Positions 45,721 to 56,639 of a DNA stretch of 64,000 nt are shown here, piece after piece. The notes under the pieces are model-generated. The model saw only the letters and a program-made list of their open reading frames with translations, made no database searches and had not been told where the DNA came from. Source of the DNA: Gnetum montanum (taxonomy: Eukaryota > Streptophyta > Gnetopsida > Gnetales > Gnetaceae); assembly GCA_015680685.1 (NCBI GenBank), contig MNCI01029067.1, positions 109,389-173,388 on the forward strand, given 5' to 3'. The first letter of the stretch is position 1. Each line of letters starts with the position of its first letter. A program made the translations under genes and the position numbers.

Positions 45721-48198
45721 CCATTCATCTATATAACTCTATGGTCTTCCTTTGTTTTGGAAATGTACTATCCCTTTTTCTAAGAAAACTTATTAATGAA
45801 TTGGTGGCTTGGTATTCTTTAAGCCAAGGAAGGATCCAAATGTATTGAAGGGTATGACTTCAAGGGGATTCGACGCATTTGTGCTGGCTATTCTCATAGG
45901 TACTTAGATGTTTTTCATAAGTTTTCCACCATTTATCTATTGACCAATATCAAGAAGTTGACTAAATCAAATAATTCTTTGCATGGTGTGGTTCTCACTC
46001 AAAAAAAAAAAAAAAACCTAGTGAGAATTCAAAGCACACCCCTTAGAAAAAATAAAGAAACATGGGCTACAAGCACTAGTTACGACACTAGAAAGACATT
46101 TTACCCATGCCTAAAGGTTTCCTCTAACTAAGGCCCTTTCTCACTTCCTACTTCTCTATTCTTCTCTTATTGGAATGGTGGTTGCTTTGTAGAAGCATTC
46201 TTACTGCTTCAGGAAGATGGATTGGTCAAGTGTGTTGATGCAAGGTCACTGGATGTGGTTAGTTTAATCTAGATTTGGGTTGAATTTTATTAAGTCACCT
46301 TAACCACATACTACACAAGGAACTTTACACAACCTTGATTTTGGGATTCCATTCCATTCTCTCCTCTCTTTCCGTATTGCTTTCCATGTTTCACCTCATT
46401 GCCAATTTTATGATTAGCCTATATCTTAGTTGATGCATTGTTATTCTTTGGTAAATTCTTGTGGGTAAGTTCTTAACCATTGTTTCCATATGTCATTCCT
46501 AGAGTCTATAGACTCTTTGTTTTGTGGGTTTTTTAGGGCATAAAGGGCATGAGCCTGCTTTAGGGAGGACCCACTGCCATTCCTTTATGGTGCAATTGTT
46601 AAGTTCTTTCCCTTAAACATCTCTTGCAATCAACTGTTTCTTGTTTCACCCCATCCATGGCATCCATTTTTATTTTTGTTTTATTGGCTTCACCATTGTT
46701 ATTTATCTAATCTTTCTTGTGCTTGCATTTTCCATCCTATTGCTACCGGAGGTTTGCTCTTAGTTGTGGGGGCCTATCGCAAATTTTTTCATTTCATTAC
46801 TTATCTCACCCCTACAACTTGGGTAGTTATCAGTTACAAACCCCTAACCCAGTGTCCACCATACCCATAACCTAGCAAATGTGCTTCATATCAAGGCAAG
46901 GTATCAACTACATCCTATCTTATTTGTCCTTGCTAATTCATGATTGTGTTGTGTGTGCAGATGACGATTACACGAGCAATGGAGTGGGATGGGAGGGAGC
47001 AATCAGGATGGACTAGAATTGGAGCAATTACACAAGGAACACACTTAATCATGGGGCCATTTATGAACAATGGTGTGCACAATTTTGATAATCGACAGCA
47101 ACACACCTCATTTTCTTTCCTCTCTCTCTCTCTTCAAGTTGTTGAATGAGGGTCTGGATGTCATTTATGCACAGTGTTCACCACAATGGTTATGAACACC
47201 AATGCTATAATACATTTGTTGATTTGTTCACCGAGCACTTGGAGTCTATCATTCCATGTCACTATTAGTTGTCGTTTAGTCAATAATCCCATACCTTCCA
47301 AATATTTTGTAAGTAACTCAAGGAAGAGTTTTCATTTAGTCATGGGGGTATGATGAGTCCTGATATTGGGCCCATGATATCAGATCCTCAATATTGGATA
47401 CACAATACCGAGGTAGACCAAGCAACATCAAATACGCGATGTCGGAACTTGTCACGTTGCTTATAGATAAGAGACAGGGGAACTTGGTTTTAGAGTTAGT
47501 TTTCTTAGTCCCTTAGTTGAACTCTTATAGTTTTCCCTTTCTAGAGTTAGAATTATTTTTGAATGTCTGCAATAGTAGTCATAAAGTGAACGGATCTTTA
47601 TTTAGGCATTATGTACCTGAGCATGCCTTGTGACCAGAAATAAAGAAGAACTTTATGATAAACCTTGGAACATTTAGAATAGCTTAATTATTGCATTTCA
47701 TGTTATTTACTGCTATTTGATGCTTTCAATAGTTAATTGATGTTATTTCTATTGAGTTGTTAATTATCAATGAATTAGCACACTCAGCACAACCACTTCA
47801 AGCATACATGGAACACTTGATAACCCAGTAACAACTAGCGTTTGGTTATCCCAACAATGTTTCACTAGTTTAGGATGTGTCTGACAAGTGGAAACAGATG
47901 CTGGTGTTAGTACTAGTTAGAGCACAGCTGAGTAGTTAAATTAAATTAGCTACTCAATTATTTCATTTCTCCATTTTAAGCACCAGGAACATAAAACATC
48001 AATAGCATAAAATCATATACCTCAAGTTTAATTAACCATACAATTATGCCTTACAAGTAAGCTTGGAAAGACAACAATCGCATAACCCATCCTTATTTTG
48101 TATAAGCACATAAGCACTTAATCCTGGGAGTTCGACCGGATCGTGCATGAACACTCGTATTCATATAGTTGGGCATAGGGGTACTTCACCGCTCATCA
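45721..48198 (+). mobile_element. Element 4: post-pol region and 3' LTR only
   Basis: 45721-47338 aligns with Element 1 from about 11187 to 12740. It is followed by the polypurine tract GTCATGGGGGTA (47339-47350) and a complete LTR. Everything 5' of the post-pol region is missing, cut at the junction with the truncated LTR of Element 3. Confidence 0.8.
47351..48198 (+). repeat. 3' LTR of Element 4, complete
   Basis: 848 bp from TGATGAGTCC to CCGCTCATCA. GATATC-like words lie at 47361-47445 and the TATA-like box TATAGATAAG at 47462. It is close to the LTRs of Element 1 in order and length. Confidence 0.85.
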
Positions 48199-48770
48199 AT
48201 GATATATGCAAATGTACATTTTTTTAATAAATTCTTAGGTGTCATGTGTCTCTATATAACTACCCCTTGAAATTGAACATTTAACTTGCAAACCACAAGC
48301 TACATCATCATCATCATCCTAACCTTGTCCTAACAAAATGGAACTGGCTACATGAGTTCGTTTTTTTCATTCACCTCTATGAAGAGTTAAATCTTTATTT
48401 GTTTACAATTTCTTCAAATCATCTTTAATCATTTCTTCTTTGTCTTTTTTCTGTTTCTTTTGGTAGCTTTCTTATAATAGTGATGCAACTAGGTTTCCAT
48501 TTGAAGTTTCTTTCATTAGACTTACTTCTTTACCCACACTTGTTCCTAATGTGAGAACACAACATCCATGCAAATGAAGAAACCACATGCTATAATTAAA
48601 TGAGCAATGCCTCACTCACCACAACTACTATAATAATGTTATTATGACAAAGGATATCTAATTAAATTTTTCATAACATCTACTACTAAATCACCAATAA
48701 AAACAATTATCATGGCATGTATATTAATTCAGTTCTTTTAATTCATACTATGGTAGGTTTTTTTTTTCTT

Positions 48771-48850
48771 GTGGGTGGTGGGGGGAGGCGTTGGGGTGTG
48801 TGGAGAAGGGGGAAAGGGGTGGGAAGGGTTGGGGGTGGGGATGTGGTGGG
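48771..48850 (+). repeat. G-rich tract with G-quadruplex potential
   Basis: About 80 bp with more than eight runs of three or more G on the plus strand, separated by short T/A/C steps and preceded by a T10 run. It stands alone in AT-rich surroundings. Confidence 0.7.
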
Positions 48851-48852
48851 CA

Positions 48853-49006
48853 CAAGGATGTTGAAACTATGAAATAATTATAATATAGTTACTCCTCAAG
48901 ATCTATAGTCCAAGTAGAACTCTATAACTTAGCATAGCCCACCTAAATCAAAATCATAAATTGGAGATTTTAAATCAAGAGTCTTACCACTATGCCCTAA
49001 TTTGAT
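48853..49006 (-). repeat. SINE-like repeat, copy 2
   Basis: On the minus strand it starts GGGCATAGTGGTAAGACTC, close to a tRNA A box as seen in plant SINEs, continues CTTGATTTAAAATCTCC and ends with TAATTATTTCATAGTTTCAA, matching the ends of copies 1 and 3. Confidence 0.55.
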
Positions 49007-49682
49007 TGACACATATATGAATATATTTCATAAGATACCATACTCCAAATTTATGGAAATAGAAAATTTTATTACACTTAGGAAACTACAAAAGTTTTGA
49101 TAGATAATTATAAAGTCTCAACACATTTTTGAAGAAAATTAAAAACATAATTAATGTAATACCCTAAGGGGATTGGAGTAATTTAATAGAAGATAATTAG
49201 CAAATTACAGTTTATATTATACTTCATTAGAATGTAAGCCAAATTTGCACAAAATAAAAAAAAATATATTCTTCCTTCTCAATACTTTGTTTGCATAATA
49301 TCAAATGTGATCTTCTCTTAGTAATCTAATCTAGTAACCTATTTTATCAAGGAGATGATGAGAGCTCATTCTTGCTCTAGTAATTTGATTCTTTAAATGA
49401 ATAGAAATAGTTGAAAATATATACTTTTAAATACCAGATTAAAGCCTTCTCTAACAATATGTAAATAAAAGTACATCTTTCTTGACAAGTTCAATCAAAG
49501 TTTACCTAAGACTATTTGTTTTACATGCTTCCAAAACAACCTTTGACTTAAAGGAGGATCCTCTATTATAATATCTAATGACTAAAGCTATAATTTTCCT
49601 TAATACAACAATTTATTTTCTTGTGTAATGATCATTATTTCTTTAGCATAATTGATATCATCCATGTGACTTAACTTCAAGG
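49007..49682. other. AT-rich spacer
   Basis: Nothing recognised between the two SINE-like copies. Confidence 0.4.
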
Positions 49683-49815
49683 TGTTGGAACCCCTAAATA
49701 ATTGTAATATAGGGATGTTGTAAGATACATTGTCTAATTAGAACTTTATAATTTAGTATTGCCTAGCAAAATTCAACCCATAACTTGGAACTTTCAAATC
49801 AAGAGTATAAGTGAT
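49683..49815 (-). repeat. SINE-like repeat, copy 3
   Basis: On the minus strand ACTCTTGATTTGAAAGTTCC, then a B-box-like ATGGGTTGAATTTTGC, then the end CAATTATTTAGGGGTTCCAA. It aligns along its length with copy 2 and from the B box on with copy 1. Confidence 0.55.
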
Positions 49816-50142
49816 AAATTAAAAAGGGCTTCAACTTCAAGAAGAAGTAGATTTACTTCTAGAAGCAAGAAATAAATAAGAAGTTTCCATTTTTACTTAA
49901 ATATCATGCACAAGAAACTATTTTTAAATGTGATCTAATTTTTGCTAATTATGCATGGAAAGAGAATGTCCTCAGGTAACACACCTATATAATAATATAG
50001 ATAGGACAAGAATATAAAAATATTTTCCTATGATCTTCTATGCCAAAATTTATTTCTTATTGTAATGATTTCTTGAAACAAATAAAGCTTTCATGCCACT
50101 TAAAATCCTCTAAGAAATTATTGTGGGGACACCTCTCTTGAA
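49816..50142. other. AT-rich spacer
   Basis: Nothing recognised. Confidence 0.4.
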
Positions 50143-50950
50143 CCCCTTTTCATCCCCATAGGCAGAAGAATGAACATTTTTAGTAGCTTGGAAGACATAT
50201 TGAACCTTTATAGATGTCTCACCTAAGAGCTAAGATGGCACAGGAGACATCTTGGCTGAGAGCTATACTTTGGACAAGACATCTTTGATTCAATTAAGAA
50301 GTGTCTTGGGTTACACATAAAATGTCTTGGTCTTGAAGGAGTTTTCTTTCTGGAGACATCTTATAGGTGAAGGAGATGTCTTTCCTAAGGTGTAGATGTC
50401 TTATTTGCAACCTAGGTTTGATAGAAAGATGTCTTATCAAGCTTGTAGACATATTAGTCAACTAGGAAAAAGCTTCAAGGTGGCTGTTGCAATTTGGAAA
50501 TAGCAAGGAATGCAAGGTTGAAGATTACAAACATTTGAGAGTTTTTAGTTGGTCATGGGAACGTTTCTCTAAGGTCTTGATTTTGTAATTTGATAAATAT
50601 TAATTTATGATTCATATTTTATAATAGATGAGATGAATGTACAGAGCTAAGAAGAGATTGCATGAGAGTTGTATCCATCACTATGGTTAATTGTATGTGT
50701 GATATTAGCCATTGTGACTCTTTGTGTGTTTTGGATCTCATTCCTACATGTGAGAAAGAGGTCTAGATCAATAGCGCCTTACATTGAGATCAATCATGTG
50801 TGTGGTTATAGAGCCTCATGCTATGTAATATCATTAGTGAATGAGCATTTTTATTATGATATTGTTTAGGTTTGTGAATCCATTGTATTTTTAATCTTCT
50901 TCCACCATTAACAAAAAATAACTAGTTTATATTACAACATGAGTGATTAG
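50143..50950. repeat. Unclassified sequence dense in AAGATGTC/GACATCTT words
   Basis: Between about 50207 and 50452 roughly ten copies of AGATGTCTT, its reverse complement or one-base variants occur on both strands. The region lies upstream of the copia B pol remnant and could be LTR sequence of that or another element, but no partner copy is in the window. A 66-codon ORF (50669-50869) has no recognised match. Confidence 0.4.
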
Positions 50951-50989
50951 TAGTAGCAATAATAAATAAAACTCTATATGAGCTATTCA

Positions 50990-52700
50990 ATAGAAGACTT
51001 CCCAACATTTCTCACATGAGAACATTTAGATGCCACTGCTATGTTAAGACACCAACGCAATTTCTAACCAAGTTGGATGATAGAGGAAAGAAATGTATAT
51101 TTATTGGATATGGTTTTAAAACTATTAGATACAATTGTTATGATTCTATTGAATGAAAATGATATTCATCAATTGATATCATCTTTCTAGAAGACAAATT
51201 CAGGATAGCATATTTCTTACAAGGTAATCAAAGGATGGATACTCAACTCAACCCAAAATCTTGGATACAAAGGAATCATCCTCAAACTCAATTGCTAAAC
51301 ACAAACATTGAGAGGAGAACAATAAGATTAAGTGCTATTACCAACATGATATATTTAGCTTCAAAAATCTAAAAATTTTGAAAGAAGCGCTAAAAATTGA
51401 AGAATGAAGAACAAGTCATGGACAGTGAATATGAAACCATAATAAAAAAATAGACTTATGAGATAGCAGACAAGCCTAAATTAAAGAAATCCATAGATTG
51501 CAAATAGCTATACAAAAGTAAATTCAATGAAAGAGAAGAGATCATCAAACACAAAGTAAGAATTGTGGCTAGAGGGTTCAAATGAAAAAAAAAACATATA
51601 GATTATCAACAAATATTTGCACTAGTACCAAGGTATGAAACAATCAAACTCACCCTTTCTATGATTGTCCATCACTATCTTAAACTTCATCAAATGGATG
51701 TGAAGTCAAACTTCATTAATGGAAACATTAATAAAGAAGTCTATATCTACCAACTTGAAGGATATGTCATTAAATGAAAAGAAGATAACATGTGCAAACT
51801 AAATAAAACATTGTATGGATTAAAGTAGGCTCCACAAGCATGGTCTCATAGAATCAATGATTATTTGAAGAATTCAAGCTTGATATGAAGAGTGAATTTG
51901 AGATGAAAGACGTAGGAGAACTAAAATACTTTCTTGGAATTTAAGTTCATCAAGACAAGGAGGGAATCAAAGTCTATCAAACCACATATGCTTCATTTAT
52001 GCTGAAAAAATGCAAAATTAACAAAGGAAAAGTTGAAATGTCTCCACTTCCTCAGAATCTAAAACTTCAATATAAGGACAACATACCTATTGTTGATGCA
52101 ACTCAATATAGAAGCATGATTGAAGCTATCAAATTTCTATGCCACACAATACCAGATCTAGAGTTTGCTATATCCTACTTATCATGGTTTATGAAAGAAC
52201 CAAGGCAAAGCCACTTCAATGCTCTGACACATGTTCTAAGGTACATTAAAGACACAACAAATCATAGACTCATTTGTACCAAAGGTAATGAACAACTTCA
52301 TGCTTATTCAGAGGCTAATTTGGGAGGAGATCATAATGATAGAAAATCTACATCCAAAGTCATAATATTCCACGAAGACAATGCAATATATTAGAAATCA
52401 AAAAAAAAAAATACTTCAATCAATTTCTCAACTTATGAAGCTGATAGCTATGGTTGAGTGAATAAAACATATACTTTGGCTTAAGAATCTCATGACACAC
52501 ATAGAATTACAATCACCAATTACCAAATGAACATGTGCTATTGAAGAAATCAAAGCATATAGACATCAAATGCTAATTTATTGAATAAGAAGTGTAGAAG
52601 AGAACCATCAAACCTAAACATGTGCCAACCAATAATCAACTGGCAGATTTATTGAATAAATCTATTTTAAATTACAAAAATGAGTACCTTTGCCATGGTA
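50990..52700 (+). pseudogene. Copia element B pol (integrase end, RT, RNase H)
   Basis: MRTFRCHCYVKTPTQF and KLDDRGKKCIFIGYGF give the end of integrase. RT follows: KVRIVARGFK, IDYQQIFALVPRYETIKL, LKLHQMDVKSNFINGNI, EVYIYQLEGYV and NKTLYGLK*APQAW. At about 51868 the sequence jumps from RINDYLK to EFKLDMKSEFEMKDVGELKY, so the segment holding the catalytic YVDD is deleted. RNase H follows: MLKKCKINKGKVEMSPLP, DATQYRSMIEAIKFLCHTIP, LTHVLRYIKDTTNHRLI. Many stops are present. Confidence 0.88.
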
Positions 52701-52772
52701 TAGACATTAAGAAGATTTAATAATAAAGACAAGAAGATAAAGAAATTCATGCATTCCACAATAAAGAAGGGA

Positions 52773-53720
52773 TTATTAAATATATTATGTCATTCCTCAT
52801 GTATCCAATAAGATAAAGAAGAGAGAAAATATTTAAATTTTCACTTTGTCAAAATGTATTAAAAAAGATAAATTGATTTTTACTCTATTAAAAAGAATTG
52901 ATGTGCCAATGTACTTTTTTTCTTTGCCCTCAATTCATCCTCTTTTTTCATTATTTTTGTATTTTTATCATTGGAGAATGACTTCTCATTATCCTCAAGT
53001 ATGGCCCCAACCTTTTTATATAAATTTGATGGTTATACATTGTGTAGATGATAGTTTTGAATACAAGAAAATATTGTTATGAATTTACTCTCATAAGTTG
53101 TCTCTTCAAATTTCTAAGCTCTAACTTTTGTTTCTAATTTGTTTGATATCTCATTCAATCCCATACTCATTCACTACCACAAATATTTATTCTAAATCCT
53201 CATCCAATTAGGCCAACCAATCTTCATCATATCCTCTGTGATGATTCAAAGTGTTTCAACATAAGGAAGTTAAAAAATCACATTCAAGGCCACTCTTATG
53301 TAATAATTTTAATCATCAAATCAATTCTAAATTTTTCAAGTAATTAGATTATTGAAAGAGCTTTGTATCAAGTATTCAGTTACTTCATAGCTCTCCTGGT
53401 TTGCAAAGATATTCAAATCACAAATCAATTTCTATTCGGAGCATTAAATAGTTTTATTTAAGGCCTCTTTCTTGAGAAAGATTTGAATATCAAATAAATC
53501 TTAACTAATTTGAAATTTTATAGGATTATAGTTTCCAAAACAAACTTTCCAACAAGCCTAAGATCAAGCCAAAACTCATTTGGATCATGAATATATCAAA
53601 ACTACAAAATTAGAAAAAGTTAAAAATTTCATAGTTGGGTGGCCCTTATAATCAAATAGATTGGGCTGCTAAGAAAATATACAAAAATAAAGAATTATTT
53701 AAAATATAGTTACGTTAGAA
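52773..53720 (+). repeat. 3' LTR of copia element B
   Basis: It starts TTATTAAATATATTATG after the purine-rich AATAAAGAAGGGA and aligns in order with the 5' LTR of copia element A (TACTCTATTAAAA, TCATTATTTTTGTATTTTTA, CTCTTCAAATTTCTAAGCTC, CAAGCCTAAGATCAAGCCAA). The first base pair of the canonical TG is changed. The 3' end is uncertain by about 15 bp. Confidence 0.78.
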
Positions 53721-54236
53721 AAATAAATAGTTTGAAGGTTAAACTAACTAATATTAAACTCGACATGAACTCCACGTGAACTTCATTAAATCTAGGATCA
53801 AAATTGGCAATCATAGGCCTATAAATATAAGCTCAAATACCAAATTCAGGCCCATTTTCTTAAAATCTAGACTACTTTCCCAAGATTTCAAGACACTAAG
53901 AGTATGTGTAATAGACCTCCCAACATCTCCCGCATGCTTCATGGCCACTGTAGCTCCTCTTGACTCCAGCACTAATGTTAACTCACTCTGAGAATTAGTC
54001 ACGTATTATCAACATTAATATCCTATAATTAAATTTTTTTTACCTCAATGTTAGTCATCAAAGATAGAATTTTTTTAGCTCCAGCATCACTCACAGAACT
54101 CTTTGCTAAAACAATCACATTTTGACCTCAAATTGATGCTAGACAACATCTGCAACTTTTCCATGCATATCTTCACTTTCCAAAGGTTCAATTCCAATCT
54201 TCAAGCCCATATTTTTCTCTTAAATGGAGCTCTCAT
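53721..54236. other. Unassigned sequence
   Basis: Contains a moderately GC-rich stretch near 53900-53990, with a 63-codon minus-strand ORF that I do not recognise. Confidence 0.3.
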
Positions 54237-54620
54237 TATCAATTTTTTCTCACTTACATTTTCATCAACACTTATTGATTTAGCCCTCCATGGGAGGTAA
54301 ATACTTCTTTTTCATAAATAAAGAATCTTTATTGTTTGGGAAGGGTGCTAAGACCCTTTCTTCATATTAAATTTTCCATATATTGATAATTTATGCTAAT
54401 CTATTCAAATTTTTATACTTAGATTATATTTTATCACTCATAGTTTATTTTATACTTAGTTTGTTTTTAAGCAATAGACACTTAGTCAATTTCAAGATTT
54501 AAATCTAGCATGTCTATCATTCCCCTCTCATTCCTAATTTGCATGTGATGGTTTAATTCCATATTCGATTCAAGATTTGTGCCTCTTCGTGTCATTATCG
54601 TTGGCATAATAAACGCTATA
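54237..54620 (+). repeat. Repeat R2, second copy
   Basis: Homologous to 28718-29085 over about 380 bp (TTACATTTTCATCAACACTT, CCCTCCATGGGAGGTAAA, TTCAAGATTTGTGCCTCTT). An insertion of about 40 bp (TTGTTTGGGAAGGGTGCTAA near 54333) distinguishes it. Confidence 0.6.
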
Positions 54621-56424
54621 TCAAATTAAAAAGTATGTATAATCATGAATTAAGTACTTTAATACTTGGTTCATAGAGGTATTCTTGTGGGATTAAGAAA
54701 AAAAAATTTCACAAGAATACCTACATAAATAAAAAATACCAATAAAGGCAAGTGATTAAACAAACTAGAAGTAAAATTTAAATAATTGTAGGCAATCAAA
54801 AAATAATGTTCTAATTATATGCTCATTTCCCATTATTCAAATAGCTTTTGACATTCAAGCATTACCAAGATGATGAATAAATGCAAGTGAAACCAAGAAA
54901 AAAATGAAAAACTAACACAAATGATGGCAACTAAACAATGACAAGTAATCAAAAACTAAAATAAGATTGGAAGATTAGAATTGAGTCCAAAACCTTTTAT
55001 TTTATTGAAAGTTGTATTACCACCACCCTAAGTTGAAAAGTTGCATGAAAAGTCAAAAGAGATAGGAGGGGCTTTATACTACTTTGGTCATTTATAATAA
55101 GTGTGCATAAGAATAAATTTATGCATAGAATATCCAAAAGTAAAAGTAGTATTAGCTAGTTCAACAAAGTTTATTGCACAATTATGAAACTTAGGGATAA
55201 AGACTTTTGATAACACAATAGAGATTATTAGAATATATTCAAAATAAAAGTTTTCTAGATAAAATATTCAAACTTTATATAATATTTTGTTAGTAAAATT
55301 GGACATGTTTCTTCGAGAAATCACATCTCTTCATTAGTTTATTAGATTTTATTACAAGTTAATTATTAGACATAGAGTATACCTTTTTATAAAATTTTTT
55401 AATGCTACTTAGGAGAATGGATGGTATACTAAGGGGAAACCCATTTTCAAAAAATGAAACATTCTAGATAAAGAGTTAAAATTGAAATCCAAGAAACTTA
55501 AAAGAATGAGGCAAACATGTAGGAATCGATTAAATGAAAAAAATAATTCTATATATATCAAATCTTAGGAGAATCACTAGCATAAAAGCCTACTTATATA
55601 TGTGTAGCATTTGGAATACAAATTAAAGTTGTAATTGCTCTTGGTTATGTAAAATCTTAATCTTGGTCAAAAAAATATAGTAGACTAATATTATAAGAAG
55701 ATAATACACATGCAAATTATTTGTAAAGGTAGTTGTAGAGGATGAAGAATATCTATTTCTTTCATTGAAACTTAAATGTGATATTCAAGTAAATGATTTA
55801 CTCCATTTCTTTGAGCTTGAATTATTAACCTCCAATAATTTCCTTGATGAGGATAGTAGGACTTATCAATAACATATTAAAACCTTGTAAATTTTTTTTG
55901 TTTATTTAATAGATGCTTTAAAGTCTCTTGTGGATGTAATAAAGCATTTTCATTTTTTGTTTTGGTGAAGGAATGTTCAATTAGTGATTGACCAAGTGAA
56001 CTTATGAGTTACTATCTGGACTTAGGATTCTGTGACATTGTAAGTGTTGGGGGTTTTGGGTGGGGGTACAAGGGGAGATTCCCTCTTGTTTTTTTCAAGG
56101 GAAAAAAGTTTTGTTGCTTTGTAAATTTTGTTTAAAATTAATGTATCTCAAATTTCTCCAAAAAACAAAAAGTTAGATAAAAAAAAAACAAGAGGTTTAT
56201 CTCACACAATTATACTACTTATACATTACAGTATCTTCAATCTATATAGTTTCTTACCAATTGGAGGAGGCCCTTCAACAATGCCAGGAAAGGAGTACCA
56301 AAAATTGGTTTTCATATCAAATTTGAAGGCCACCTTACATCTCTCAAGTGTCTGTCTAGCGTTCGATCATTAGACCGGATGGGGAAATTTTCAAGGGTGT
56401 GGATTTTGTTTTCCCAACCATGTC
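54621..56424. other. AT-rich spacer with one strong hairpin
   Basis: 13 bp perfect arms AGGTATTCTTGTG / CACAAGAATACCT lie at 54677-54689 and 54710-54722. A block near 54853-54960 recurs at 16363-16460. No gene recognised. Confidence 0.45.
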
Positions 56425-56528
56425 CTGCTTCTCTTAAATTTATACACTGACATACATTCATTTCAGTCAGACATCCCTGCTTCTCTTAAATTTATACACT
56501 GACATACATTCATTTCAGTCAGACATCC
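56425..56528. repeat. Perfect 52 bp tandem duplication
   Basis: Units 56425-56476 and 56477-56528 are identical, each starting CTGCTTCTCTTAAATTTATA. Identity over the full unit implies a recent event. Confidence 0.92.
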
Positions 56529-56639
56529 CGCATAGCGCCATCCTCTATGGCAGGTAGCATGCACAACTCACTAAGCACAGAAAGACTAAGGCTCATCAGG
56601 TTTGGAAAGGAACAGCCAGGCTCTGGCTGTTCCGAATTC

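Noticed and set aside
48301-48330. Short (CAT)n run as a microsatellite feature
   Set aside because: Only about four units (CATCATCATCAT); too short to report as a feature.
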